DNA of 64,000 bases from Rhodoplanes azumiensis (GCF_042682915.1 NZ_JBHUIW010000003.1:1-64000), one strand, 5' to 3'; counted from the stretch's first letter, positions 15,341 through 24,170 are shown. Notes: generated by a model from the letters alone, not told the origin. Program-made: numbers and translations.

Positions 15341-17608
15341 ATGACCCCCATGCAGAAGTCCCCCCGAAACCTCGACCCCGATCTCGACCCCGGCCCGGAG
15401 ACCGACGACGAGGCCGAGGCGACGCTGCCCGAGCTGCCGGACCCGGAGAGCGAGGCGGCGCTGCCCGAGGCCGATGCCGGCACGCTGGCGGCCGGCCGTG
15501 ACGTGATCGCGCGGCACGCCAAGCTGGCCCCGGCGGCGCCCGGCGTCTACCGGATGATCGGGGCGGGCGGCGAGATCCTCTATGTCGGCAAGGCCAAGGA
15601 CATCCGCCGCCGCGTCGTCTCCTACACGCGGCCGACCGGCCTGTCCGCCCGCATCGCCCGGATGATCGCCGCGACGGTGGCGATGGAGTTCGTCTCGACC
15701 GCCACCGAGACCGAGGCGCTGCTGCTCGAGGCGAACCTGATCAAGCGCCTGCGGCCGCGCTTCAACGTGTTGCTGCGCGACGACAAGTCGTTCCCCTACA
15801 TTCTCATCGCCGAGGACGGGCTGCCGGCGCAGATCTGCAAGCACCGCGGCGCCCGCAACCGCAAGGGCGCGTATTTCGGGCCGTTCGCGGCCGTCAACGC
15901 CGTCAACCGCACCATCACGGCACTGCAACGCGCCTTCCTGCTGCGCTCCTGCACGGATGCCGTCTACGAGAGCCGCACGAGGCCCTGCCTCCTGCACCAG
16001 ATCAAGCGCTGCGCGGCGCCCTGCACGGGCGAGATTTCGCGGGACGATTACGCCGTGCTGGTCGGCGAGGCGAAGGCGTTCCTGTCCGGCAAGAGCCGAG
16101 CCGTGAAGGAGGAGCTGGCGACCGAGATGGAGGCGGCGGCGGCCGACCTCGATTTCGAGCGCGCCGCGGTGCTGCGCGACCGCCTCGCCGCGATGGCGGC
16201 CGTGCAGTCGCACCAGGGCATCAATCCGCGCGGCGTCGAGGAGGCCGACGTCTTCGCCATCCACCAGGAGGGCGGCTTCTCCTGCGTCGAGGTGTTCTTC
16301 TTCCGGGCCGGCCAGAACTGGGGCAACCGCGCCTACTTCCCCAAGGCCGACCGCACCCTCTCGCCGGAGGCCGTGCTCGCCGCCTTCCTGGCCCAGTTCT
16401 ACGACGACAAGCCGGTGCCGCGGCTGGTGCTGCTGTCGCACGACGTCGAGGAGGGCCGCCTGCTGGCCGAAGCCCTTTCGCTCAAGGCCGGCCGCAAGGT
16501 CGAGGTGAGCGTGCCGCGGCGCGGCGAGAAGAAGGAGCTGGTCGACCACGCGGCGTCCAACGCCCGCGAGGCGCTGGGGCGAAAGCTCGCCGAGACGGCC
16601 TCGCAGCAGCGCCTCCTGCAGGCCCTGGCCGAGACCTTCGGGCTCCCGAGAACGCCGCGCCGGGTCGAGGTCTACGACAACAGCCACATCCAGGGCTCGA
16701 ACCCGGTCGGCGTCATGGTGGTGGCCGGGCCGGAGGGCTTCCGCAAGAGCCAGTACCGCAAGTTCAACATCCGTGCGACCGACCTCGCCCCCGGCGACGA
16801 CTACGGCATGATGCGCGAGGTGCTGGAGCGAAGGTTCAAGCGGCTGCTGGGGCAGGGGACTCGGGCGGAGGCGGGCGCGGAGCCGAAGGTCGACGACGGG
16901 AATGCTGGTGATGGGACCGCGGCGCCGGTTGCCCCTCTCCCCGCGCGCGGGGAGAGGGTGGCTCGCCTCGAAGAGGCGAGTCGGGTGAGGGGGCCTCTCG
17001 GGGATACGGAGGCGCCCCCTCACCCGGATTCGGCGCTGGACGCGCCGAATCCGACCTCTTTGGCGCGGCAAGTGCCGCGCCCCCGCGCGCGGGGAGAGGT
17101 GAACGAGGGCGAGCCCCCCGATCCCGACACCGACCCGGCCGAATCGCCCTGGCCGGATCTCGTGATCATCGACGGCGGGCCGGGGCAGCTCGCCGCCGCG
17201 ACCGCCACTCTGGCGGGGCTGGGCATAACCGGGGTGCCGCTGGTCTCGATCGCCAAGGGGCCGGACCGCGACGCCGGGCGCGAGCACTTCCACATGGTCG
17301 GGCGGGAGCCGTTCCGCCTCGCGCCGCGCGACCCGGTGCTCTATTTCATTCAGCGGCTGCGCGACGAGGCGCACCGGTTCGCGATCGGCTCGCACCGGGC
17401 GCGGCGCAAGCGCGACATCCGCGAGGCCGGGCTGCAGGAGATCCCGGGTGTCGGGCCGGCCCGCAAGCGCGCGCTTCTGCGCCACTTCGGCACTCTCAAG
17501 GCGATCGAGCGCGCCGCGCCGACCGATCTCGTCCAGGTGCCGGGGATCAGCGACGAGACGGCCCGGCGGATCTACGATTTTTTCCACGATTCGGCCGGCC
17601 GAGGCTGA
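15341..17608 (+). CDS. uvrC: Excinuclease ABC subunit C with an in-frame repeat insertion
   Basis: 755-residue nucleotide-excision-repair endonuclease. After an acidic N-terminal extension come the GIY-YIG nuclease (APGVYRMIG... ILYVGKAKDIRRR, about 66-150), a UVR domain (DLDFERAAVLRDRLAAM), the RNase H-like nuclease domain (VEVYDNSHIQGSNPVGVMVV... LVIIDGGPGQLAAA) and a C-terminal double helix-hairpin-helix (IPGVGPARKRALL, VPGISDETARRIYD). UvrC makes both incisions around UvrAB-marked lesions. The RNase H-like domain is split by about 58 residues (531-587) encoded by a family B palindromic repeat, with more Gly/Ala/Asp-rich linker around it. Start chosen at ATG 15341 (second Met at 15350). 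Confidence 0.95.
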   Translation: MTPMQKSPRNLDPDLDPGPETDDEAEATLPELPDPESEAALPEADAGTLAAGRDVIARHAKLAPAAPGVYRMIGAGGEILYVGKAKDIRRRVVSYTRPTGLSARIARMIAATVAMEFVSTATETEALLLEANLIKRLRPRFNVLLRDDKSFPYILIAEDGLPAQICKHRGARNRKGAYFGPFAAVNAVNRTITALQRAFLLRSCTDAVYESRTRPCLLHQIKRCAAPCTGEISRDDYAVLVGEAKAFLSGKSRAVKEELATEMEAAAADLDFERAAVLRDRLAAMAAVQSHQGINPRGVEEADVFAIHQEGGFSCVEVFFFRAGQNWGNRAYFPKADRTLSPEAVLAAFLAQFYDDKPVPRLVLLSHDVEEGRLLAEALSLKAGRKVEVSVPRRGEKKELVDHAASNAREALGRKLAETASQQRLLQALAETFGLPRTPRRVEVYDNSHIQGSNPVGVMVVAGPEGFRKSQYRKFNIRATDLAPGDDYGMMREVLERRFKRLLGQGTRAEAGAEPKVDDGNAGDGTAAPVAPLPARGERVARLEEASRVRGPLGDTEAPPHPDSALDAPNPTSLARQVPRPRARGEVNEGEPPDPDTDPAESPWPDLVIIDGGPGQLAAATATLAGLGITGVPLVSIAKGPDRDAGREHFHMVGREPFRLAPRDPVLYFIQRLRDEAHRFAIGSHRARRKRDIREAGLQEIPGVGPARKRALLRHFGTLKAIERAAPTDLVQVPGISDETARRIYDFFHDSAGRG
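16931..17100. repeat. Family B palindromic element inside the uvrC coding sequence
   Basis: 170 bp bounded by CCCTCTCCCCGCGCGCGGGG and CGCGCGCGGGGAGAGGT, with the inner arms GGATTCGGCGC/GCGCCGAATCC and GGGTGAGGGGGC/GCCCCCTCACCC seen in the intergenic copies at 6036, 21318 and 24171. It keeps the uvrC frame open and adds residues such as APLPARGERVARLEEASR and PRPRARGEV. It lies between FKRLLG and PDLVIIDGG, a surface loop in UvrC homologues. Confidence 0.9.
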
Positions 17609-17660
17609 CCTGCGCCCGGGAGGCTGTTAGAGGACGACGCCACAGGTTATCTTCAGCCCC

Positions 17661-18293
17661 ATGGATATCGCGACCTCGCGCCCCCTGCCGGCCCGGCCCT
17701 ACTCGCTGCCGAATCTGCTCACCTACGGGCGGATCGCCGCGGTGCCGCTGGTCGTCGCCTGCATGTACGGCCAGATCATCCTCGAAGGCGGCGTCTGGCT
17801 GCGCTGGGTCGCCCTCGCCCTCTACGTCACGGCCGCCGTCACCGACTTCTTCGACGGCTGGCTGGCGCGCAGCTGGGGCCAGCAGTCGAGCTTCGGCCGC
17901 ATGCTCGACCCGATCGCCGACAAGCTCCTGGTGTCGTCCTGCCTGCTGATGCTGGCGGCCGACCACACCATCTACGGCTGGTCGCTGTGGGCCGCCATCA
18001 TCATCCTGTGCCGCGAGATCCTGGTCTCCGGCCTGCGCGAGTACCTGGCCGAGCTGCAGGTTCCGGTGCCGGTGACCCGGCTCGCCAAATGGAAGACGGT
18101 GCTCCAGCTGGTCGCCATCGGCTTCCTGCTGGCCGGCGACGCCGGAGACGACTGGGCCGCCTCCACGGCCTATCTCGGATTCCCGGTCGTCACCTTCACG
18201 GGGCTGACGCTCCTGTGGGTGTCGGCGCTGCTGACCCTCTACACCGGTTACGACTACTTCCGCGCCGGCCTGCATCACCTGATCGACGAGTGA
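17661..18293 (+). CDS. pgsA: CDP-diacylglycerol-glycerol-3-phosphate 3-phosphatidyltransferase
   Basis: 210-residue integral membrane enzyme that makes phosphatidylglycerol phosphate. The CDP-alcohol phosphotransferase motif D-x2-D-G-x2-A-R-x8-G-x3-D-x3-D is complete (TDFFDGWLAR, then GRMLDPIADK). Several membrane helices follow. It lies 52 bases after uvrC and two bases before moaD; the order uvrC-pgsA-moaD-moaE is a usual arrangement in this bacterial group. Confidence 0.96.
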   Translation: MDIATSRPLPARPYSLPNLLTYGRIAAVPLVVACMYGQIILEGGVWLRWVALALYVTAAVTDFFDGWLARSWGQQSSFGRMLDPIADKLLVSSCLLMLAADHTIYGWSLWAAIIILCREILVSGLREYLAELQVPVPVTRLAKWKTVLQLVAIGFLLAGDAGDDWAASTAYLGFPVVTFTGLTLLWVSALLTLYTGYDYFRAGLHHLIDE

Positions 18294-18295
18294 GC

Positions 18296-18547
18296 ATGAA
18301 GGTTCTCTACTTCGCCTGGGTGCGCGAGCGGATCGGACGGGCCGAGGAGGAGGTCGATCCGCCGGCCGAGGTCACGACCGTCGCGGCGCTGATGGACTGG
18401 CTCGCCGGCCGCGGCGAGGAGTACGCCCATGCCTTCGAGAACCGCCGCGTCATCCGCGCCGCCCTCGACCAGGCCCATGCCCGCCCCGAGACCCCGATCG
18501 CCGGTGCCCGCGAGATCGCCTTCTTCCCGCCGATGACGGGGGGGTGA
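18296..18547 (+). CDS. moaD: Molybdopterin synthase small subunit
   Basis: 83 residues, ubiquitin-like sulfur carrier ending in the required Gly-Gly (FFPPMTGG). The C-terminal glycine is thiocarboxylated and donates sulfur to precursor Z in molybdenum cofactor synthesis. The start is two bases after the pgsA stop. Its partner MoaE is encoded 148 bases downstream, past a REP-like element. Confidence 0.93.
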   Translation: MKVLYFAWVRERIGRAEEEVDPPAEVTTVAALMDWLAGRGEEYAHAFENRRVIRAALDQAHARPETPIAGAREIAFFPPMTGG

Positions 18548-18566
18548 GGGCACACGACGAACGCCG

Positions 18567-18646
18567 CTCGTCCCCGCGAAGGCGGGGATCCAGAGCCGCC
18601 AGCACCGTCCTCGCCGCTCTGGATTCCCGCTTTCGGGGAAATGAGC
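18567..18646. repeat. REP-like palindrome between moaD and moaE
   Basis: Inverted arms CCCGCGAAGGCGGGGATCCAGAG and CTCTGGATTCCCGCTTTCGGGG separated by about 25 bases. This sub-type (CCCGCGAAAGCGGG...ATCCAG) differs from family A but shares the inner GGATCCAG/CTGGATTCC arms. It sits inside an expected operon. Confidence 0.75.
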
Positions 18647-18695
18647 GGAGGGTCGGGGGCGGCCCGCGCCCACCCTTCGGACCGAGGTGTGCCGA

Positions 18696-19163
18696 ATGAC
18701 CGTCCGCATCCAGCGCGAGCCCTTCGACGCCGCCGCCGAGGCGAAGGCGCTGACCGCCGGGCGCACCGACATCGGCGCCGTCGTGACCTTCACGGGCATT
18801 TGCCGCGGCGCCGACGACGGTCGGCCGGTCGCGGCGCTGACGCTCGAGCACTATCCCGGCATGGCCGAGGCCGAGATCGAGCGCCATGTCGCGGCGGCCG
18901 AGGGCCGCTGGCCGCTGATGGGCGTCACCGTGATCCACCGGTTCGGCCGCATGGAGCCGGGCGACGACATCGTGCTGGTCGTCACCGCGGCGTCGCACCG
19001 TGGCGACGCCTTCGCGGCGGCCGAGTTCCTGATGGACTATCTCAAGACCCGCGCGCCCTTCTGGAAGAAGGAGGAGCGCCCCGGCGAGACCGGCTGGGTT
19101 GCCGCCCGGGACGCCGACGACACCGCCGCGGCCCGCTGGGAGGCCGGCGCGGAGCGGACGTAG
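18696..19163 (+). CDS. moaE: Molybdopterin synthase catalytic subunit
   Basis: 155 residues. MoaE features are GAVVTFTGICRG, LTLEHYPGMAE, VIHRFGRMEPGD and the active-site region LKTRAPFWKKEE with its conserved lysines. It forms the heterotetramer with MoaD that converts precursor Z to molybdopterin. A GTG nine bases upstream (18687) is possible; ATG at 18696 gives the usual N-terminus. Confidence 0.94.
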   Translation: MTVRIQREPFDAAAEAKALTAGRTDIGAVVTFTGICRGADDGRPVAALTLEHYPGMAEAEIERHVAAAEGRWPLMGVTVIHRFGRMEPGDDIVLVVTAASHRGDAFAAAEFLMDYLKTRAPFWKKEERPGETGWVAARDADDTAAARWEAGAERT

Positions 19164-19206
19164 CGCCGCCGGGCGCCAGGAGACGGCCGTAGCTCTGTCC
19201 CGTCCT

Positions 19207-19332
19207 CCGTCGTCCCGGGGCGGCGCGCCAGCGCCGAGCCCGGGATCCATATCCCTGTTTCTCGTGAGCCACCAGCACCGGGAGTATGGATTCCGGGCTC
19301 GCGGACCTGCGGTCCGCGCCCCGGAATGATGG
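19207..19332. repeat. REP-like element, family A (long variant)
   Basis: 126 bp between moaE and kup with ends CCGTCGTCCCGGGGCGG and CGCCCCGGAATGATGG, and a middle GTGAGCCACCAGCACCGG like that of the copy at 15113. No gene lies in the 265-bp gap. Confidence 0.8.
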
Positions 19333-19428
19333 ACTATGCGCACCCCGCCGAAACGCGAAGGCGGCGGTTGACGCACGTCAAGGTGTTGCACTGCGAGAGG
19401 CGCCAGATGGCCGCAACGGGGGGCCGTC

Positions 19429-21294
19429 ATGAGCGACGACAGGCAGAAGCTGGCCGGGCTGCTCCTCGGGGCGCTGGGCGTCGTCTACGGCGACATCGGA
19501 ACGAGCCCGCTCTACGCCCTGCGCGAGACCTTCGCCGGACACCATCCGATTCCGGTCACGCCCGAGAACGTGTTCGGCGTGCTGTCGCTGGTGTTCTGGA
19601 CCGTGATGCTGCTCGTCACGGTCAAGTACGTGCTGATCATCATGCGGGCCGACAACCACGGCGAGGGCGGCAGCCTCGCGCTGCTGGCGCTGGTCACCGA
19701 CCTCACCCGCGGCATGCGGGTGTCGCGCCCGCTGATGCTGCTCGGCATCTTCGCGGCGGCGCTGTTCTACGGCGACAGCATGATCACGCCGGCCATCTCG
19801 GTGCTCAGTGCCGTCGAGGGCCTCGAGGTGATCGCGCCCGAGCTCGAATCCTATGTGGTCCCGGTCACGACCGTGGTGCTGGCCGGGCTGTTCTTGCTGC
19901 AGAAGAAGGGCACCGGCGCGGTCGGCATGCTGTTCGGCCCGATCATGCTGATCTGGTTCGCCGTGCTGGCCGTGCTCGGCGTCATCAACATCCTGGCGCA
20001 TCCGGGCGTGCTCGCCGCACTGTCGCCCGGCTACGCGGCCGCCTTCGTCACCGGCCACCCGCTCGCCGGCTTCTTCGCCCTCGGCTCCGTCGTCCTGGCC
20101 GTCACCGGAGGTGAAGCGCTCTACACCGACATGGGCCATTTCGGCCGCTTCCCGATTCGGCTCACCTGGTTCACCTTCGTCATGCCGGCCCTGATGCTGA
20201 ACTATCTGGGGCAGGGTGCGCTGCTGCTCGACAATCCGGCCGCGGTGACGAACCCGTTCTACAGGCTGGTGCCGGACTGGGCCGTGGCACCGCTGATCAT
20301 CCTCGCGACGCTCGCCACCGTGATCGCCTCGCAGGCCGTGATCTCCGGCGCCTTCTCGGTGGCGCGGCAGGCCGTGCAGCTCGGCCTCCTGCCGCGCATG
20401 ACCATCGTCCACACCTCGGGCGCCGAGAAGGGTCAGATCTACGTGCCCTTCACCAACTGGACGCTGGTGATCGCCGTCATCGCGCTGGTCGTCGGCTTCC
20501 AGTCGTCGAGCAATCTCGCCGCCGCCTACGGCATCGCCGTCACCGGCACCATGATGATCGACACCGTGCTGGTCGCCTTCGTGATGCTGTATCTGTGGAA
20601 GTGGCCGCGCCTCCTGGTGGTCGTGCTGATCGGCGGCCTGCTGGCGGTCGATGTCGCGTTCTTCTCGGCCAACTTCATCAAGGTGACGCAGGGCGGCTGG
20701 TTCTCGCTGTTCATCGCCTTCCTGTCGTTCACGGTGCTGACCACCTGGCGGCGCGGCCGCGAGCTGGTGCGCAACCAGCTCTCCCGCCAGTCGGTGCCGC
20801 TCGACGCCGTGATGCGCTCGCTCGGGCCCGACATCTCGCGGGCCAAGGGCACGGCCGTGTTCATGACCTCGACGTCCGACGGCGTGCCGGCCGCGCTCCT
20901 GCACAACGTCAAGCACAACCAGACCGTCCACCAGCGGGTGATGCTGGTGACCGTGAAGACGGCCGATGCGCCCTATGTGGCGGAGGCGGAGCGCGGCACC
21001 GTGACGGCGCTGGGCGACGGCTTCTGGCGGATCCTGATCCGCTTCGGCTTCATGGAGACGCCGGACGTGCCGGCGGCGCTCGCCGGCCTCGCCGACAAGG
21101 GCGTCGTGCTCGACCCGATGAAGACGTCCTATTTCCTCAGCCGCGACACCATCGTGCCGAGCCTGCAGCCCGGCATGGCGGTGTGGCGCGAGCGCCTGTT
21201 CGCCTTCATGGCGCTGAACGCGACGCGCGCCACCGTGTTCTTCAAGATCCCGACCGAGCGGGTGGTGGAGCTGGGGACACAGCTGGAGATTTGA
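19429..21294 (+). CDS. kup: Low-affinity potassium transporter Kup
   Basis: 621-residue KUP/HAK/KT family K+:H+ symporter. It begins with the family signature LGALGVVYGDIGTSPLYALRE, followed by about 12 membrane spans (FYGDSMITPAISVLSAVEG, TGGEALYTDMGHFG, LNYLGQGALLL, SQAVISGAFSVARQA). The C-terminal cytosolic domain (about 440-621) is normal in size. The ATG is preceded by a GGGGGG run. It appears monocistronic and is bounded by repeats on both sides. Confidence 0.95.
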   Translation: MSDDRQKLAGLLLGALGVVYGDIGTSPLYALRETFAGHHPIPVTPENVFGVLSLVFWTVMLLVTVKYVLIIMRADNHGEGGSLALLALVTDLTRGMRVSRPLMLLGIFAAALFYGDSMITPAISVLSAVEGLEVIAPELESYVVPVTTVVLAGLFLLQKKGTGAVGMLFGPIMLIWFAVLAVLGVINILAHPGVLAALSPGYAAAFVTGHPLAGFFALGSVVLAVTGGEALYTDMGHFGRFPIRLTWFTFVMPALMLNYLGQGALLLDNPAAVTNPFYRLVPDWAVAPLIILATLATVIASQAVISGAFSVARQAVQLGLLPRMTIVHTSGAEKGQIYVPFTNWTLVIAVIALVVGFQSSSNLAAAYGIAVTGTMMIDTVLVAFVMLYLWKWPRLLVVVLIGGLLAVDVAFFSANFIKVTQGGWFSLFIAFLSFTVLTTWRRGRELVRNQLSRQSVPLDAVMRSLGPDISRAKGTAVFMTSTSDGVPAALLHNVKHNQTVHQRVMLVTVKTADAPYVAEAERGTVTALGDGFWRILIRFGFMETPDVPAALAGLADKGVVLDPMKTSYFLSRDTIVPSLQPGMAVWRERLFAFMALNATRATVFFKIPTERVVELGTQLEI

Positions 21295-21317
21295 GCAAGA
21301 GCGGCGCAGCGCGAAAT

Positions 21318-21507
21318 CCCTCTCCCCGCGCGCGGGGAGAAGGTGGCTCGCCGCGACAGCGGCGAGACGGGTGAGGGGGCGCTTCCGTAGGGCAGAGACT
21401 CGCGCAAGCCCAGATTCGCGAAAGCTCAGACTCGCGGCGGCGCCCCCTCACCCGACATCCGCGCTGACGCGCGAATGTCGACCTTTCCCCGCATGCGGGG
21501 AGAGGTG
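21318..21507. repeat. Palindromic element, family B, between convergent kup and ilvE
   Basis: 190 bp bounded by CCCTCTCCCCGCGCGCGGGG and CCCCGCATGCGGGGAGAGG, with inner GTGAGGGGGCGC/GCGCCCCCTCAC and CGACATTCGCGCG/CGCGCGAATGTCG arms. The centre carries an imperfect direct repeat (GACTCGCGCAAGCCCAGATTCGCGAAAGCTCAGACTCGCG). It could act as a bidirectional terminator. Confidence 0.85.
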
Positions 21508-21529
21508 AAGGGAGCGCGCGCACGCCGTC

Positions 21530-22420
21530 TCACGCCGCGGCGGCGGCGCCCTTGGGCTGGGTCTCGGCCGTGTAGTCGTCCATCAGCTGCTTGGTGATCT
21601 GGCCCGGCGTGAAGCGCCAGTCGGCGATCTCGGCGACCGCCGTCACCTCGGCGGCCGAGCCGGTGATGAAGCACTCGGTGAAGCCGGTCAGCTCGTCCGG
21701 CATGATGCGGCGCTCGACCACCTCGATGCCGCGGCGCTTGGCCAGCTCGATCACGGTCTGGCGGGTGAGACCGTCGAGGAAGCAGTCGGCGGTCGGTGTG
21801 TGGATGACGCCGTCCTTGGTGAAGAAGATGTTGGCGCCCGTGCACTCGGCGACGCGGCCCTGCCAGTCGAGCATCATGGCGTCGGCATAGCCGCGCCGCT
21901 CCGCCCGGTGCTTGCTGATCGTGCAGATCATGTAGAGGCCGGCCGCCTTGGCGGTCGACGGCGCCGTCTTCGGGTCGGGCCGGCGATACTCGGCGAGATC
22001 CAGGCGAATGCCCTTCAGTCGCTCCTCCGGATTGAAGTAGCTCGGCCACTGCCAGGCCGCGATGGCGAGGTGGATCGTGTTGGTCTGCGCCGACACGCCC
22101 ATCATCTCCGAGCCGCGCCAGGCGATCGGCCGCACATAGGCGTCGCGGAAGCCGTTCTTCTCGATGACCAGGCGCTTGGCCGCGTCGATCTCGGCGACCG
22201 ACCACGGGATCTCGAAATCGAGGATGCTCGCGGAGCGCCGCAGCCGCTCCGAGTGCGCCGTGCACTTGAAGATCTCGCCCCCGTAGCAGCGCTCGCCCTC
22301 GAACACGGCGCTCGCATAGTGAAGGCCATGGGAGAGCACGTGGAGGGTCGCCTCGGTCCACGGCACCAGCTTGCCGTCGTACCAGATGACCCCGTCGAAC
22401 TTGTCGAATGAAATGCCCAT
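21530..22420 (-). CDS. ilvE: Branched-chain amino acid aminotransferase
   Basis: 296-residue class IV PLP aminotransferase that transfers amino groups between glutamate and valine, leucine or isoleucine 2-oxo acids. Probable PLP-binding Lys158 is in STAKAAGLY; further family motifs are YASAVFEGER, ECTGANIFF and LDGLTRQTV with a TGSAAEVTAV phosphate-binding turn. The C-terminus is poly-Ala. It is divergent from the MarR/response-regulator pair, an arrangement common in Hyphomicrobiales. Confidence 0.93.
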   Translation of the reverse strand: MGISFDKFDGVIWYDGKLVPWTEATLHVLSHGLHYASAVFEGERCYGGEIFKCTAHSERLRRSASILDFEIPWSVAEIDAAKRLVIEKNGFRDAYVRPIAWRGSEMMGVSAQTNTIHLAIAAWQWPSYFNPEERLKGIRLDLAEYRRPDPKTAPSTAKAAGLYMICTISKHRAERRGYADAMMLDWQGRVAECTGANIFFTKDGVIHTPTADCFLDGLTRQTVIELAKRRGIEVVERRIMPDELTGFTECFITGSAAEVTAVAEIADWRFTPGQITKQLMDDYTAETQPKGAAAAA

Positions 22421-22699
22421 GGCAGCTCTCCTGAATTCGGCGCGCCGGGCGCGCCCTGCATCGGTCGGCGCGGCGTGCGCCGATCATCCTGTCTCGACGC
22501 GCCGCGCGCGCCGTCGTCGTGTTCTCGGCGCGCGGGGCGCGCCGGGGTCGTGCCGTTGCTTTGCGTCGTGCCGGAAGTCCCGATATGGTTCGCGCGTTCA
22601 TCAGACCGCGCCGGGACCGGCCTGGCAACCGTGGCAACCGGGTCGGGCGAGCACGATCGTTTCGCCAACCTGCGCATGGAAGTAACAATCAAACCGAAA

Positions 22700-22720
22700 T
22701 ATGTCAACATGGCTGACATA
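22700..22720. promoter_or_regulatory. Perfect inverted repeat, probable MarR operator
   Basis: TATGTCA-ACATGGC-TGACATA is a perfect 7-bp inverted repeat with 7-bp spacing, typical in size for MarR-family operators. It lies in an AT-richer patch of the 333-bp ilvE/MarR gap, 34 bases before the preferred MarR start and overlapping the alternative ATG at 22709. A TAACAA hexamer just upstream (22683-22688) could be a -10 box. Binding would autorepress the regulator and might affect ilvE. The rest of the gap shows nothing clear. Confidence 0.5.
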
Positions 22721-22753
22721 AATGTCCGAGCAACGCCGCCCCGCCCCCTCGGC

Positions 22754-23254
22754 ATGGATGCGGGCACGGGGGTGGCGCCGGACGCGCCCATCTGGGACGT
22801 GATCGAGCTTTTGTACTTCGCGTACAGGGACTTCGTCGCCGACCCGGACAGCGTGCTGGCGACCTTCGGGTTCGGCCGGGCGCACCACCGGGTGCTCCAT
22901 TTCGTCACCCGCAACCCCGGCCTCAAGGTCGCCGAGCTGCTCGACATCCTGCGCATCACCAAGCAGTCGCTCGCCCGCGTGCTCAAGCAGCTCGTCGACG
23001 ACGGCTTCGTCGAGCAGCGCGAGGGCGAGACCGACCGCCGCCAGCGCCGCCTGTTCGCCACCGCCAAGGGCGAGGCGTTGGCCCTCAGGCTCGCCACCCA
23101 GCAGACCCGCCGGATCAGGCGGGCGCTCGCAGAGCTGGGGCCGGAGGGTCACGCGCTGGCGCGGCGCTTCCTGGTCGGCATGATCGACGCCGGCGGGCGC
23201 GAGGAGGCGCTGCACTTCGTCGACCGGGCGACGGGCGTGCCGGAGCGTCGCTGA
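22754..23254 (+). CDS. MarR-family transcriptional regulator (PetP-like)
   Basis: 166 residues from MDAGTGVAPDAPIWDVIELL. The winged helix-turn-helix is clear: GRAHHRVLHFVTRNPGLKVAELLDILRITKQSLARVLKQLVDDGFVEQ and the wing GETDRRQRRLF. ATGs at 22676 and 22709 are in frame but have no ribosome site and would include the operator. It sits next to an OmpR-type response regulator, as petP/petR do in Rhodobacter and relatives, where they control cytochrome bc1 genes; no pet genes are present here, so the target is open. Confidence 0.8.
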   Translation: MDAGTGVAPDAPIWDVIELLYFAYRDFVADPDSVLATFGFGRAHHRVLHFVTRNPGLKVAELLDILRITKQSLARVLKQLVDDGFVEQREGETDRRQRRLFATAKGEALALRLATQQTRRIRRALAELGPEGHALARRFLVGMIDAGGREEALHFVDRATGVPERR

Positions 23255-23267
23255 GCGGGAGAGCGCG

Positions 23268-23990
23268 ATGACCGAGCCGCAGCCGAGCGATCAGCCGTCG
23301 GCGCTTCCCGACGACGCGCCGCATCTGCTGGTCGTCGACGACGACCGCCGCATCCGCATGCTGCTGTCGCGCTATCTGAGCGCCGAGGGCTATCGCGTCA
23401 CCACGGCGGACTCCGCCGCGGATGCCCGGGCGAAGCTCGGCGGCCTGTTCTTCGATCTCCTGATTCTCGACGTGATGATGCCGGGCGAGACCGGCTTCGA
23501 GCTCGCCCGCTCGATCCGGGCGACGTCGAGCGTGCCGATCCTGATGCTCACCGCCCGGTCCGAGAAGCAGGACCGCATCACCGGGCTCGAGATCGGCGCC
23601 GACGATTACGTGGTGAAACCGTTCGAGCCGCGCGAGCTGTCCTTGCGGGTCGCCTCGATCCTGCGGCGGACCCAGACGCCGGCGCCGGCCGCGCCGCCCG
23701 AGCAGGTGCGCTTCGGCCCGTTCGTGTTCGACGTCGGCCGCGGCGAGCTGAAGAAGGGCGACGAGATCGTCCACCTCACCGATCGGGAGCGCGAGATGCT
23801 GCGCCTGCTCGCCGCCGTGCCGGGCGACACGGTCACGCGGCTCGCGCTCGCCGGCAACGGGGCGGCCGCGGGCGAGCGCGCCGTCGACGTTCAGGTCAAC
23901 CGCCTGCGCCGCAAGATCGAGACCGATCCGGCCAATCCGCTGCTGATCCAGACCGTCCGCGGCCTCGGCTACCGGCTGGTGGTGACGTGA
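23268..23990 (+). CDS. OmpR-family response regulator (PetR-like)
   Basis: 240 residues. The receiver domain has the acidic pocket DDD at 24-26, phosphoacceptor Asp68 (LILDVMMPG), Thr95 region and Lys117 (VVKPFEPRE). The C-terminal winged-helix DNA-binding domain (about 145-238) ends with the usual VRGLGYRLV. GGGAGAGCGCG precedes the ATG, and 13 bases separate it from the MarR gene, so they are one operon. The kinase gene follows after about 400 bases of repeats. Confidence 0.9.
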   Translation: MTEPQPSDQPSALPDDAPHLLVVDDDRRIRMLLSRYLSAEGYRVTTADSAADARAKLGGLFFDLLILDVMMPGETGFELARSIRATSSVPILMLTARSEKQDRITGLEIGADDYVVKPFEPRELSLRVASILRRTQTPAPAAPPEQVRFGPFVFDVGRGELKKGDEIVHLTDREREMLRLLAAVPGDTVTRLALAGNGAAAGERAVDVQVNRLRRKIETDPANPLLIQTVRGLGYRLVVT

Positions 23991-24012
23991 TCGGGAGCCG
24001 GCACGAGCCTGT

Positions 24013-24133
24013 GAGTCCGGGACGCGCGCGAAAGCGCGCGGGCCCGGAACCCATGACCCCGGTGCTGGTGGCTCGCGACACACGGGGGGTAAGGGTTCCG
24101 GGCTCGGCCCATCGGGCCGCCCCGGAACGACGG
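24013..24133. repeat. REP-like element, family A (diverged)
   Basis: 121 bp from GAGTCCGGGACGCG to CCGCCCCGGAACGACGG, with GGGCCCGGAACCC/GGGTTCCGGGCTC inner arms. Together with the family B element at 24171 it fills most of the 403-bp gap between the response-regulator and kinase genes; no gene is seen there. Confidence 0.75.
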
Positions 24134-24170
24134 CGATCGTCTGCTGGCCCAGCCCCGGGCGCCGCGCGGC

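Noticed and set aside
22676..22753. Longer N-terminus for the MarR regulator from ATG 22676 or 22709
   Set aside because: No ribosome site, no family conservation, and the sequence contains the probable operator; 22754 gives the normal N-terminus.
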